Shown here: in pieces, positions 45,107 through 54,234 of the stretch
How positions within the stretch are numbered: position 1 is the first letter of the stretch
Layout of the letters: each line of letters begins with the position of its first letter
Assembly (NCBI RefSeq): GCF_030824455.1
Contig: NZ_JAVBXR010000124.1
Coordinates: 1 to 64,000 of the forward strand
DNA: 64,000 nucleotides
Direction of reading: 5' to 3'
DNA from: Desulfobulbus sp.
GTDB lineage: Bacteria; Desulfobacterota; Desulfobulbia; Desulfobulbales; Desulfobulbaceae
The notes under the pieces: generated by a model
Database searches by the model: none
What the model was told of the DNA's origin: nothing
The model's input: the letters and a program-made list of their open reading frames with translations, nothing else
Made by a program: the position numbers and the translations under genes

Positions 45107-47302
45107 ATGAATTCTGATCACTTCGCCGCACGCACCTCGCCTGAAGCCCTTGTCTGCACCAATCTTTTTGGAACCTTTTTTGGGGTTCCACAACAGGTTT
45201 TCGATGCGGTGTGGAACCAATTGACCACTCCCGACGGCAACGCCGTTGCCTATGTTTCCATGGAAATAGGCGCGGACCCAGACGTTTTCCATCCCGTCAA
45301 AGATTTGCTTGAAGAGGGAGGAGAGCCCTCCAGCGTCAAGCCGCACCTGCAGGCGCTTCTCGCCAAATACCTCCATGGACCGCGGAAAATTCCCAACTAC
45401 AGCGGCGGTCTCGGCGTTCTGGCCGGCGACACGCTGAAAAGTTTTGCCGACCTCCATGTCCCGGCGCTGGCCGTCAGCCTGCTTTACCGTGAGGGATATT
45501 TCTCGCAGATCGTCGATTCCAAAATTGGCCAAATCGACCACGCCACTCGCTGGACGCCGGAGAGCACCCCCACCCTCTTCCAGCTCAAAGATCCTCACCA
45601 TCCGGATCGCGCCCTGACCATCGACATTCCTTTCCACAACGGGCAACACAAGCCGACGATGATCAAGGCCCACGTCTGGATGAAAATGGAAATAGCCGAC
45701 CAGCTCGACTATTTTGTGCCAGAGTTTCTCCTCGACTACAGCCTGCCCGAAGCGCCGGCCTGGGTCATGGAATCGGCGCATCAGCTGTACAACGCCAAGT
45801 CCACCATCATCAAAGCCAACCAGCGCCGCATGCTCGGCTCCGCCATTCTCCCTTTGCTGGAAACCCTTGGGCTGAACGCGGCGACGATTCACCTCAACGA
45901 ACAGCATGGGGTGACGGTGACCCTGCACCTGATCCTGCAGGAACTCCAGGACAAGTTGGGCGAAGCGTTTCCCGACGCGGTGACCGACGCCGACATTCTC
46001 GCCGCAGCCAAACAGGTTTCCCGCACGATTGTGTACACCATCCACACCCCGGTCAAAGCGGGACACGACCGTTTTTCACGCGACCTGTATTCGGGCATCA
46101 GCCATAAAGCCTTCCAGCGGATCCTCGACCTGCTCGCCCATGACGAGGAAGTCAGTCACGAGTACAACTTCACCGCCATGGCCATGCGAATCAACCGGGC
46201 CATCAACAGCGTCAGCCGCCTGCACCGCGACGTCACCAAAAAGCAGTTCCCCGCCTTTGCACACAAAATAAAGGCCATCACCAACGGCGTCCACCATCTG
46301 ACCTGGATCAGCGACAACCGCAAGGACTGTTTCAACCGGATTCCGTCTCTGTGCAACTGGCGTAACGATCCCAGTTGTTTTGCCGCCATCGCCGATCAGG
46401 ACCTGCCGCTGCTTGGCGAGCTTCTTCAGCAGGCCTGGAACCAGGACAACCGGCTGTTGATCGAGCATGTCAACGCCATGCTCAAAAATCATCGCGAACA
46501 GATGGTCGAAACCTGGATCGACCCGCCTAATCACCTCTCCAGCCTGCCGGAATCCGAATGGCTCAAGCCCGGCACGTTCACGCTTGGCTTCGCGCGCCGT
46601 TTTTCCACCTACAAGCGGGCGGATCTCATCTTTGACGACATCGGTCGCCTGGCCGACATCCTGATTGCAAACAACTGGTCGGTCAATTTTCTGTTCGCCG
46701 GCAAGGCGCACCCCGCCGACGAGCCAGGAAAATACGTCCTCAAGCTCATTCTCGACAACCAGGAAGAACTCTACACCCGGAGCAAGGGGCTCGGCAAACT
46801 GATTTTCATCCCTGGATACGACATGCGCGTCGCCAAGCTGATGGTGGCCGGCGTCCACGCTTGGCTCAACAGCCCCAAACGGCCGCTTGAGGCGAGCGGC
46901 ACCAGCGGCATGAAGGCCGCCATGAACGGCGTGCCCAACATCAGCATCATGGACGGCTGGTGGGTTGAAGGGTATCATGGGGGGCAGACCGGATGGAAAT
47001 TTGGCTTTGAAGGTCCGGTCAACGACGCCGACCTGAGCGAAGCCCCAGACGCCTTGTTGTACACCGAGGACGCCGGGGCCTTTTACGATCTCCTGCCCTC
47101 TGTTCTGGAGACGTTCTACCATCGTCCTCAGGACTTTCTTGCACGCGCATTGGCCAATCTGCACCTCAATGTCCCGATCTTCAACACCCACCGGATGGCT
47201 GCCGAATATGTTGCTCAGTACGACCTCCGGCTCACCCCGCAATTTACCGCCGACCTCGACCGATTTCGCCGGCTTTACCAAAGCGAGCAGCCCACCCTGT
47301 AA
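45107..47302 (+). CDS. glgP: alpha-glucan phosphorylase (GT35 family)
   Basis: 731 residues. Releases glucose-1-phosphate from glycogen or maltodextrin. Of the short 'alpha-glucan family phosphorylase' type: VAYVSMEIGADP, then NYSGGLGVLAGDTLKSFADLHVP, IHLNEQHGV, ITNGVHHLTWIS, LGFARRFSTYKRADLI and the pyridoxal-phosphate site GTSGMKAAMNGVPN with Lys near 603. Compared with the usual arrangement, about 35 extra residues separate the SMEI strand from the NYSGGLG loop. The ATG at 45107 was chosen over an upstream in-frame Met; upstream is AT-rich and non-coding. No other glycogen genes adjoin. Confidence 0.92.
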   Translation: MNSDHFAARTSPEALVCTNLFGTFFGVPQQVFDAVWNQLTTPDGNAVAYVSMEIGADPDVFHPVKDLLEEGGEPSSVKPHLQALLAKYLHGPRKIPNYSGGLGVLAGDTLKSFADLHVPALAVSLLYREGYFSQIVDSKIGQIDHATRWTPESTPTLFQLKDPHHPDRALTIDIPFHNGQHKPTMIKAHVWMKMEIADQLDYFVPEFLLDYSLPEAPAWVMESAHQLYNAKSTIIKANQRRMLGSAILPLLETLGLNAATIHLNEQHGVTVTLHLILQELQDKLGEAFPDAVTDADILAAAKQVSRTIVYTIHTPVKAGHDRFSRDLYSGISHKAFQRILDLLAHDEEVSHEYNFTAMAMRINRAINSVSRLHRDVTKKQFPAFAHKIKAITNGVHHLTWISDNRKDCFNRIPSLCNWRNDPSCFAAIADQDLPLLGELLQQAWNQDNRLLIEHVNAMLKNHREQMVETWIDPPNHLSSLPESEWLKPGTFTLGFARRFSTYKRADLIFDDIGRLADILIANNWSVNFLFAGKAHPADEPGKYVLKLILDNQEELYTRSKGLGKLIFIPGYDMRVAKLMVAGVHAWLNSPKRPLEASGTSGMKAAMNGVPNISIMDGWWVEGYHGGQTGWKFGFEGPVNDADLSEAPDALLYTEDAGAFYDLLPSVLETFYHRPQDFLARALANLHLNVPIFNTHRMAAEYVAQYDLRLTPQFTADLDRFRRLYQSEQPTL

Positions 47303-47683
47303 ACAAGCGTCTGCCGGAGCTGCCTACAGGACGGACGGCAGACGACGAAAGGGGCTTTTCCTGTACAAAAGCAGTGCTTATCACTGTGAGGTACAGTATA
47401 AGAACTCTCATCTTCTTGAAACTGAGTTCCCTTACGCAAAGGGAACTCTCCGGCTGGGTTGATGAGCGTTGCGGCTTTTTTCTTTTGACCCGGCTGAGCA
47501 ACGACCATGAAGACCACCGGAACGCGCGATTTTGAAACAGCTGGCTCTCGGCGAACACACTCTTGAGCGCAGATGCCGTGATTGATTCTGACACTCAATC
47601 CGGGCCACGCTAGACCGCCGCGACGCGTATCATAATATATAGACAAACGACAGATTGACCGAGACAAACGAAGGAGTACACCC
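47303..47683 (+). other. intergenic region with several hairpins, possible structured RNA or terminator
   Basis: Three paired elements: CGTCTGCCG/CGGCAGACG (47308-47316 with 47336-47344); CTGTAC/GTACAG (47361-47366 with 47391-47396) enclosing CAGTG/CACTG; and a 10-bp perfect stem GAGTTCCCTT/AAGGGAACTC (47424-47433 with 47439-47448). CTCATC (47407-47412) can pair with GATGAG (47461-47466) around the last stem, and a T-rich run (47475-47485) follows. This could be the glgP terminator, a small RNA, or a leader of the next gene. No known riboswitch consensus was matched. Confidence 0.5.
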
Positions 47684-48106
47684 ATGGCCCGCCACATCAA
47701 CCCCAGCAACTCAACCAACAAAACCATCGACGCCATTGACCGGAAAAGGGAGCGGGAACGACAATTTATGCTAAAAAAATCCCGTGAAATGGCGCCGGAG
47801 CTGGCGGTGTCGCTGGTGCAGCGCCTCCTGGATTTGCACATCATCGAGACCAATTCGGCGCACGCCATTCAAGAGGTCATGGCCAAGCAGCTGCAGCAGT
47901 TGAGCGACATGGAAGAGTTTGACATGCAGTTCAAAATCGCGCCGATCAGAAATCTGACGCCGGACCCCAACGTCATCAGTCTCTATCTCACCCAGTTTAT
48001 CATTGAAGACCTGATCAACAACTCTCACATCCAAGATGTTTTCGGCGACGATCTCGAGATCTACCGGGCGGTTGATTCCATTTTGAGCAAGATCCGGCCT
48101 CGGTAA
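47684..48106 (+). CDS. conserved small protein of unknown function
   Basis: 140 residues, soluble, not recognised as a named family. The first 35 residues are basic and polar (RHINPSNSTNKTIDAIDRKRERERQF). The rest looks helical, with MAKQLQQLSDMEEFDMQF and LYLTQFIIEDLINNSHIQDVFGDD resembling a helical bundle. GAAGGAG stands before the ATG. The radical SAM gene starts 11 bp after its stop, so the two are probably one operon and may share a pathway. Confidence 0.65.
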   Translation: MARHINPSNSTNKTIDAIDRKRERERQFMLKKSREMAPELAVSLVQRLLDLHIIETNSAHAIQEVMAKQLQQLSDMEEFDMQFKIAPIRNLTPDPNVISLYLTQFIIEDLINNSHIQDVFGDDLEIYRAVDSILSKIRPR

Positions 48107-48117
48107 AACGTCCGGCC

Positions 48118-49410
48118 ATGACGGCTTCCCACCCTTCGTCTGTTCCCTCGTTGCTTTTTGCCACAAGCACTGGAGAAATACTGGATTACGGCGGTCTGCA
48201 CATGGCCGGCAGCGCCGCCGGACGGTTTTACAAACCTCGCCTGCAGGAGCTGATCGAACTCCCCGCCGGCAGTGAATTATTCGCCCTGCCCGGACGCCTG
48301 CCGGTGGGCATCGAACCTGAAGGCGACGAGCCAGCATTGCTCGACGCTGATCCGTTTCACCCTGACCAACCCATTCAGGCGGTTGCCGCCTTCATGGCCC
48401 CAGCGCATACCGCCGTCTACACCGCCGCTTTCCAAACCGCCTCACCGGAAGCCCCTGTTCTGCCGCTGTTTGCATACACTGCAGTGGGATGGGCCGACGG
48501 AAAATTCTGGGTCGCCGGTTTTCGCAGCGATGCCGATTGTCGCCAGGACGCCAATCAATTCAATCAGCGGTTGCTGGAACAGCGCACCCGCAAACAACTT
48601 CAGCGTCTGGCCGGCAATCGCTTGGTGCAACATCTCGGCAAGTGTTGCCTGACCTACGGCTGCCCGGCAGCCCGCAACTATTTTCTCGGCCGATGGGAAG
48701 CGCCCCTGCCCTGCTCGCCGGTTTGCAATGCCGCCTGCGCAGGATGCATCTCCCTGCAGCCGTCCGGGTGCTGCCCTTCAACCCAGGATAGAATCACCTT
48801 TGTCCCCAGCGCGCAGGAGATTGCCGAGCTTGCCGTCGAGCACCTGCAGTCGGCGCCTAAGCCCATTGTCAGCTTCGGACAAGGATGCGAAGGCGAGCCG
48901 CTGTTGCAGGCGGAGGTCATGGAGCAAGGCATCCGGCTGATCCGCTCGCGCACCAACCAAGGCACGATCAATCTCAACACCAACGGCAGCTTGCCCGACG
49001 CGGTGGAACGCCTTGCCCAAGCCGGGTTGGATTCGATCCGCATTTCTCTCAACAGCGCCCAACCGGAAAAACACCGTCTGTATTACCGCCCCAAGGGATT
49101 TGGCCTTGAGGATGTCTGCCAATCGATCGCCACAATGAAGCGTTATGGCCGCCACGTCTCCCTTAACTATTTCATTCTGCCCGGCTGCACCGACGATCCC
49201 GACGAATTCAAGGCGCTCGTTGAACTGATTGACGCCTTTCGACCAGACTTCATCCAACTGCGCAACCTCAACATGGATCCCGAATACTACCTGCGGGTTA
49301 TTGAACACAAGGGGGTCGAACCGCCGCTCGGCATCACCCGCTGGCTTGCACAGCTTAAAGCCAAATTCCCGGCGCTGGGCTTTGGCTATTACAATCCGCC
49401 GCTGCACTGA
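48118..49410 (+). CDS. radical SAM protein
   Basis: 430 residues. The 4Fe-4S cluster motif CNAACAGC (CxxxCxxC: Cys203, Cys207, Cys210) follows an N-terminal 190-residue domain that is not recognised. After it comes a standard radical SAM barrel: IVSFGQGCEGEPLLQAE for the SAM-binding GGE-like element, TINLNTNGSLPDAVERLAQAGLDSIRISLNSA, and LNYFILPGCTDDPDEFKALVELI. Additional Cys before the motif (GKCCLTYGCP, CSPVC) and after it (CCPS) could bind a second cluster. The reaction is unknown. The last 56 bp overlap the convergent dus gene. Confidence 0.82.
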   Translation: MTASHPSSVPSLLFATSTGEILDYGGLHMAGSAAGRFYKPRLQELIELPAGSELFALPGRLPVGIEPEGDEPALLDADPFHPDQPIQAVAAFMAPAHTAVYTAAFQTASPEAPVLPLFAYTAVGWADGKFWVAGFRSDADCRQDANQFNQRLLEQRTRKQLQRLAGNRLVQHLGKCCLTYGCPAARNYFLGRWEAPLPCSPVCNAACAGCISLQPSGCCPSTQDRITFVPSAQEIAELAVEHLQSAPKPIVSFGQGCEGEPLLQAEVMEQGIRLIRSRTNQGTINLNTNGSLPDAVERLAQAGLDSIRISLNSAQPEKHRLYYRPKGFGLEDVCQSIATMKRYGRHVSLNYFILPGCTDDPDEFKALVELIDAFRPDFIQLRNLNMDPEYYLRVIEHKGVEPPLGITRWLAQLKAKFPALGFGYYNPPLH

Positions 49411-50407
49411 CGTCGCCAAAGGGCGAAGACAACCCCTCGGCAATCGGGTCGTTTTCGGCAAAGAATTCCAGCGCCCGCTCCCACGCCTCTTCCAAGGTCA
49501 AACTAGCCTGCACCTTGGCGGCCAGGTGATGCCCGAAAAAATAATTCTTGGCAAAATAGTGGGTGAATTCTTTCAATCGCCCCAGGCGTCGTTCCGGCAG
49601 GAAACGCTGGACCAGCGCGGTGACAAACGCCCGGTAGACCTGGGGCAGGCAAACCTCTGGCTCGGGTGTCTCCATACCGAAAATCTCACGGGCAATGGAC
49701 GCAAACAACCACGGCGTCCGCGCCGCCGCCCGCCCGATCATCAATCCGTCGGCTCCGCTTTGCTCCAGGCAGCGACGGGCGCTTGCAACCGAATCAATGC
49801 CGCCGTTTGCCACCACGGGAACATCAATCCACTCCTTCACCTTGGCGACCCAGTCCCAGTGCGGGGTCCGGGCAAACGACTCGCCCCGCAACCGAGCATG
49901 CACCGTCACCATGTCAATCCCCTCGCCAGCGAGCATCAGGCAGAAATCCCGCAACTTCTCCGCATCCAATGTTTCGCCGAGCCGGATCTTGGCGGTGAGC
50001 GGCAGGTCGGTGTTTTTTCTGGCGCTCGCGACAATGCAACGCACTCGATCCGGGGTTTCCATCAAACAGCTGCCGCCGCCCACTTTGCGAACCATAGGCG
50101 CCGGGCAACCCAAATTGAGATCAATAACGTCGGCCCCTAGCCGGTGCAGGGCGGCACAGGCATTTGCCACTGGTTTCTCGTCCGCCAGCAGCAACTGATA
50201 AGAAAGCGGCGATTCCTCTGCAGTCTTGACGAGATACGGCGAAAGTTGCGCATTCTCGGCCGGCAGACGGGTTGCCGACAGCATTTCCGTGCTTAAAAGC
50301 CCCACCCCGCCAAAACCAAGCAGCGTTGTGCGCAACGCCGAATGGGTCAAACCAGCCATGGGCGCCAGCATCAGCGGCGGCCAAATTTCCTGCCGTCCAA
50401 TCCTCAT
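49355..50407 (-). CDS. dus: tRNA-dihydrouridine synthase
   Basis: 350 residues. FMN enzyme that reduces uridine in tRNA. Family marks are MLAPMAGLTHSALR, QLLLADEKPV, IDLNLGCPAPMVRKVGGGSCLM with catalytic Cys101, LTAKIRLGE, VTVHARLRGE, VVANGGIDS and DGLMIGRAAARTPWLF. The C-terminal 70 residues form the usual helical domain, plus a short polar tail. It resembles DusB-type proteins. Its 3' end overlaps the radical SAM gene by 56 bp on the opposite strand. Confidence 0.92.
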   Translation of the reverse strand: MRIGRQEIWPPLMLAPMAGLTHSALRTTLLGFGGVGLLSTEMLSATRLPAENAQLSPYLVKTAEESPLSYQLLLADEKPVANACAALHRLGADVIDLNLGCPAPMVRKVGGGSCLMETPDRVRCIVASARKNTDLPLTAKIRLGETLDAEKLRDFCLMLAGEGIDMVTVHARLRGESFARTPHWDWVAKVKEWIDVPVVANGGIDSVASARRCLEQSGADGLMIGRAAARTPWLFASIAREIFGMETPEPEVCLPQVYRAFVTALVQRFLPERRLGRLKEFTHYFAKNYFFGHHLAAKVQASLTLEEAWERALEFFAENDPIAEGLSSPFGDVSAAADCNSQSPAPGIWL

Positions 50408-50479
50408 TGTCCTTTCCCTGCAGCGCTTCCAGGCGATTCCAGCTGTTTCTTGCTTGACAGCAAAACATCGATCATGGTA

Positions 50480-50498
50480 GTTGATGATAATTATTATT
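50480..50498 (+). promoter_or_regulatory. Fur/PerR-box-like operator
   Basis: Matches the 19-bp Fur consensus GATAATGATAATCATTATC at 15 positions and lies 36 bp before the Fur-family gene. A TTGACA (50454-50459) stands upstream and could be its -35 element. This implies autoregulation by the encoded metalloregulator, as is common for fur and perR genes. Confidence 0.7.
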
Positions 50499-50533
50499 TA
50501 ATCTTGACGTCACTTTCAATGATAGAGAACACC

Positions 50534-50941
50534 ATGAATGCTCCAGCACCCATGATCCGCCTCACCACCCAACGGCAGATTATTCTCGAAGAATTGTCCA
50601 AGGTGAAGACCCACCCCACGGCCAGCGAATTATACGATATGGTGCGCAAGCGCCTGCCGCGTATCGGACTTGGCACGGTCTACCGCAACCTGGAATTGAT
50701 GGCAGACAGCGGCGTGATCCTCAAAATCGAAGTGGGCGGCACCCAAAAGCGGTTTGACGCCACCACCGACGAACATTATCACATCCGCTGCTCGGTCTGC
50801 GGCAAGGTGGACGACATCGACGTGCCCGTGGTCAAAGAACTGGTTGCCCAGGCCGCCGAAACCACCTCCTACCTGATCATGGGCCACCACGTCGAATTCA
50901 CCGGCATCTGCAGCACCTGCCAACAGCAGCAGGCGCAGTAA
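50534..50941 (+). CDS. Fur-family metalloregulator (PerR/Fur-like)
   Basis: 135 residues. Winged-helix DNA-binding part: RLTTQRQIILEELSKVKTHPTASELYDMVRKRLPRIGLGTVYRNLELMADSGVI. Then a dimerisation and metal-binding part with DEHYHIRCSVCGKVDDID and the terminal CSTC, i.e. two CxxC pairs for structural zinc, plus His ligands in the DEHYH and MGHHVEF segments. Fur, PerR and Zur are not distinguished by inspection; length and motif spacing favour PerR or Fur. The ATG at 50534 was chosen because upstream residues are not family-like and the operator lies within that stretch. A strong terminator follows. Confidence 0.9.
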   Translation: MNAPAPMIRLTTQRQIILEELSKVKTHPTASELYDMVRKRLPRIGLGTVYRNLELMADSGVILKIEVGGTQKRFDATTDEHYHIRCSVCGKVDDIDVPVVKELVAQAAETTSYLIMGHHVEFTGICSTCQQQQAQ

Positions 50942-50976
50942 CCCCAGCCCCCGCGTTTCGAGACGCCCAAGCAGCA

Positions 50977-51013
50977 AGAGCGGCTTCCCTTTCGGGAGAG
51001 CCGCTCTTTTTTT
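50977..51013 (+). terminator. Rho-independent terminator after the Fur-family gene
   Basis: AAGAGCGGCT with TCCC on the left arm pairs with GGGA and AGCCGCTCTT on the right (loop TTTC), followed by a run of T to 51013. It ends before the convergent tyrS stop. Confidence 0.92.
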
Positions 51014-51040
51014 GCATTGCGCTCGCAGGGACGAAGAGTC

Positions 51041-52255
51041 TCAGGAAAAAATCACCCGACAGAATCTCCGTTTGCCCACCTTGAGCAGGATCGAGCCAGT
51101 GGCGGGCACAGCCGCGTTAATGTCCTCAACCTTGACGCCGTCAATGGACACGGCATGCTGCTGAATCATTCTCCGGCCGTCGGAGGTTGACTTCACCAAC
51201 CCGGCGTCCATGAGCAGTTTGGGGACCCAAATTTCAGCTTCCGTGACGGCAAGTTGAATCTCTTCGATCTCGTCAGGCATTTCATGGCGGGCGAAAACCT
51301 GCTCAAAGTTGCGCTCCGCATCCTCGGCCGCCGCCTGACTGTGGAAGCGGGCCACCATCTCTTTGGCCAACTGCACCTTGACCGCCTTGGGATGCAACTG
51401 CCCAGCGGCAACCTTTTCCTTGAGCGCGACGATTTCCGCCATGGACAGGTCGCTGAGCAACTCGTAATAGCGATACATGAGATCATCGCTGATCGACATA
51501 ATTTTGCCAAAAATGCTCTCAGGCGGCTCCGAGATGCCGATGTAGTTCCCCAACGATTTGCTCATCTTGTTAACGCCGTCCAGGCCTTCGAGCAAGGGCA
51601 TGGTCAACACCACCTGCGGCTCCTGGCCCCGGCTTCGCTGCAAATCGCGGCCCATCAGTACATTGAACAACTGATCGGTGCCGCCCAGTTCGACGTCGGC
51701 CTTCATGGCCACCGAATCGTAGCCCTGAATCAAGGGATACAAAAATTCATGGATCGAAATCGGGCGGTTGGACTCAAACCGTTTCTTGAAATCATCGCGC
51801 TCCAGCATCCGAGCCACAGTCAGCTCCGACGCCAGGCGAATCATGTCGTGCGAACTGAGTTGCCCCAGCCAGGTGGAATTGAACACCACCTTGGTCTTCT
51901 CCGGATCGAGAATTTTGAAGACCTGCTCCTTGTAGGTTTCGGCGTTGCGTTTGACGTCGTCGGGGGTCAGAGGCGGGCGGGTGTCAGACTTGCCGGTCGG
52001 ATCGCCGATCAGCCCAGTGAAGTCGCCAATCAGAAAATTGACCTCGTGGCCAAGCAGCTGGAAGTGACGCAGTTTTTGGATCAAGACGGTGTGCCCCAAA
52101 TGCAGATCAGGGGCAGTCGGGTCAAACCCGGCCTTGATGGTCAAGGGTTTGTTTGTTTCCAGGGATCTGGTCAATTTTTTCACCAAATCCTCTCTGGAAT
52201 GAAAATCAACGGCGCCCCGCTCAATCAGCGCTATTTGCTCTTCTACCGATTTCAT
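51041..52255 (-). CDS. tyrS: tyrosine--tRNA ligase
   Basis: 404 residues, class I synthetase. HIGH-type motif [13 protein letters not shown], the tyrosine pocket GFDPTAPD and [26 protein letters not shown], and the KMSKS loop [13 protein letters not shown] are present. A C-terminal S4 RNA-binding domain begins near 340. The long form of TyrS (about 400) is usual for proteobacteria of this type. Starts nine bases after the rny stop, so rny-tyrS form an operon. Confidence 0.96.
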   Translation of the reverse strand: MKSVEEQIALIERGAVDFHSREDLVKKLTRSLETNKPLTIKAGFDPTAPDLHLGHTVLIQKLRHFQLLGHEVNFLIGDFTGLIGDPTGKSDTRPPLTPDDVKRNAETYKEQVFKILDPEKTKVVFNSTWLGQLSSHDMIRLASELTVARMLERDDFKKRFESNRPISIHEFLYPLIQGYDSVAMKADVELGGTDQLFNVLMGRDLQRSRGQEPQVVLTMPLLEGLDGVNKMSKSLGNYIGISEPPESIFGKIMSISDDLMYRYYELLSDLSMAEIVALKEKVAAGQLHPKAVKVQLAKEMVARFHSQAAAEDAERNFEQVFARHEMPDEIEEIQLAVTEAEIWVPKLLMDAGLVKSTSDGRRMIQQHAVSIDGVKVEDINAAVPATGSILLKVGKRRFCRVIFS

Positions 52256-52264
52256 CCACTCCCC

Positions 52265-53830
52265 CTACTTGGCGTATTCAACCGCTCTGGTTTCACGAAT
52301 GACCGTCACCCGGATCTGCCCCGGGTAGGTCAGTTGTTCCTCAATCGCTTTGGCGATATCGCGGCTGAGCAAGGTGGCTTCTTCGTCTTTGACCTTATGG
52401 CTGTCAACGATGATGCGCAGGTCGCGGCCGGCCTGGATGGCGTAGGATTTATCCACGCCGTTAAAGCTGTTGGCGATGTTCTCCAAATCCTCAAGGCGCT
52501 TGACGTAGCTCTGCAGCATTTCCTTGCGGGCGCCGGGCCGGGCGCCGGACAGCGCGTCCGCCGACTGCACCAACACGTCCAGCACCGACTTGGGCGGCTG
52601 ATCTTCGTGGTGGGCGCCGATGGCGTAGACGATGTCGTCGGCCTCGCCATATTTCTTCGCCAAATCACGGCCAATGACGGCATGCGAACCTTCCACCTCG
52701 TGGTCCACCGCTTTGCCGATATCGTGCAGCAATCCGGCGCGTTTGGCTTTTTTGATGTCCAACCCCAATTCCGCCGCCATCACCCCGCAAAGGAAGGCCA
52801 CCTCCAGGGAATGCTGGAGAATGTTCTGGCCGTAGCTGGTGCGATATTTGAGGCGACCGATCAAGTTAATCAGGTCAACGTGCATGCCGTGGGCGCCGAC
52901 ATCAAAGGTGGCCTGTTCGCCGGATTCACGGATACCGACTTCCAGGTCTTCAGAAACCTTTTGCACCACTTCTTCGATGCGGGCCGGATGAATCCGTCCG
53001 TCGGAGATCAACTGCTCCAACGCCAAACGAGCCACCTCGCGGCGAATCGGGTTGAAACCGGAAAGGATGACAGCCTCAGGCGTGTCGTCGATGATGATGT
53101 CAATGCCGGTTGCCGCTTCAATGGCGCGGATGTTGCGGCCTTCTCGACCGATAATCCGCCCCTTCATTTCCTCGTTGGGCAGGGGCACCATCGACACGGT
53201 TTTGTCAGCGACATAGTCGCCGGCATAGCGGGCAATGGCCAAAGCGAGAATATTCTTCCCTTTGCGGTCCGCCTCCATCTTCATCTCATTTTCAATCCGC
53301 GACAACCGCTTGGCGCAATCCATGCGCGCCTCGCTTTCAATGGATTGCATCAACTGCACCTTGGCTTCTTCGCGATCAATGCCGGCTATTTTTTCCAACT
53401 TATATCGCTGTTCGTCCACCAGGCCGTCCAACTGCTGTTGCTTGGCAACAACCTCGCCCTCGTTGATCTCAAGGCGTTCCTCCCGGTATTTCAGACTGAC
53501 CTGCTTTTCCTCCAAAATCTGGAATTCGCGTTGAATTTCATCGAATTTTCGGTTCAGGCGGCGCTGATCATCCTTGAGTTCCTGGCGACTGGCCTTGAGT
53601 TCGCGATCAGCCTCCTGCTTGATTTGAAACGCCTCTTCCTTGGCCTGGAGCAAGGCCGCTTTTTTTATCTGCTCCGCCTCAGAAATAGCATTTTCTATAA
53701 TTTGGCGGCCCTGCAGGGCAATATTCTTTTGATTCCCCTCCACCAGACGTTTTCGGAGAAGAATCCCCACAGCCAAACCGGCCACCAGATTGACCAGCGC
53801 CAAAAGCAGCGTTGTGACATTGAGTTCCAT
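52265..53830 (-). CDS. rny: ribonuclease Y
   Basis: 521 residues. Membrane-anchored endoribonuclease that initiates mRNA decay. An N-terminal transmembrane helix (about 6-26) is followed by a long coiled coil (about 30-190), a KH domain with [19 protein letters not shown], and the HD domain with [18 protein letters not shown] (metal-binding His-Asp) and [13 protein letters not shown]. The ATG at 53830 was chosen as the family start; AGGTGG lies just upstream as ribosome site. Transcribed with tyrS; a candidate 6S RNA and zapA lie upstream on the same strand. Confidence 0.95.
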   Translation of the reverse strand: MELNVTTLLLALVNLVAGLAVGILLRKRLVEGNQKNIALQGRQIIENAISEAEQIKKAALLQAKEEAFQIKQEADRELKASRQELKDDQRRLNRKFDEIQREFQILEEKQVSLKYREERLEINEGEVVAKQQQLDGLVDEQRYKLEKIAGIDREEAKVQLMQSIESEARMDCAKRLSRIENEMKMEADRKGKNILALAIARYAGDYVADKTVSMVPLPNEEMKGRIIGREGRNIRAIEAATGIDIIIDDTPEAVILSGFNPIRREVARLALEQLISDGRIHPARIEEVVQKVSEDLEVGIRESGEQATFDVGAHGMHVDLINLIGRLKYRTSYGQNILQHSLEVAFLCGVMAAELGLDIKKAKRAGLLHDIGKAVDHEVEGSHAVIGRDLAKKYGEADDIVYAIGAHHEDQPPKSVLDVLVQSADALSGARPGARKEMLQSYVKRLEDLENIANSFNGVDKSYAIQAGRDLRIIVDSHKVKDEEATLLSRDIAKAIEEQLTYPGQIRVTVIRETRAVEYAK

Positions 53831-54234
53831 AAAAACCACCTGCTCTATATATGTGAGAAAGCAGCCAGCCCGCCGGTCTACCGGCTAACGGCATGCGGTG
53901 TATGCAAAAGAAAGGAGGTGGATCCCGAAGGAGGGGGGTGGGGCGCACACAGTCCGCGCGCGACAGAAACGCTGCTTGCAACAGCAGCGACAGGAGACAG
54001 CCTGAACGGCAAACAGCCCGCTCAGCGCAACCCGATGGTTTTCAGCCCAAAGAAAAGCAAGAAATCTATCTGGATCAAACCGCCAATACGGCAGATATTT
54101 TTCCTGATAACAGTCTGTGAGGAGGGTTACTCGCCTATGGTAAACCTGACCGCATCAGAGTTGTCTTTCCATCACCACGCCAACAATGTCCGTGCCCACG
54201 CAACCATCCTCTTTCTGCACTGAAAATGGCCTAT
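53831..54234 (-). other. long leader region of rny
   Basis: About 400 bp without a gene. On the minus strand it holds CCACCTCCTTTC (near 53921-53910), similar to the anti-Shine-Dalgarno 3' end of 16S rRNA, which can pair with the rny ribosome site AGGTGG (53841-53836). A 7-bp hairpin, CGCTGCT/AGCAGCG, lies near 53970-53989. No open frame here looks like a gene. Confidence 0.45.

Noticed and set aside
47395-47480. Resemblance to a cyclic-di-GMP-I riboswitch (ACGCAAAGGG, CTCCGG)
   Set aside because: Only short motif words agree; the GNRA tetraloop/receptor and second helix of that class could not be placed. Kept as an unassigned structured region instead.
51254-54223. 989-residue open frame opposite tyrS and rny
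   Set aside because: Spans two well-identified minus-strand genes and their intergenic gap; codon bias and product are shadow-like.
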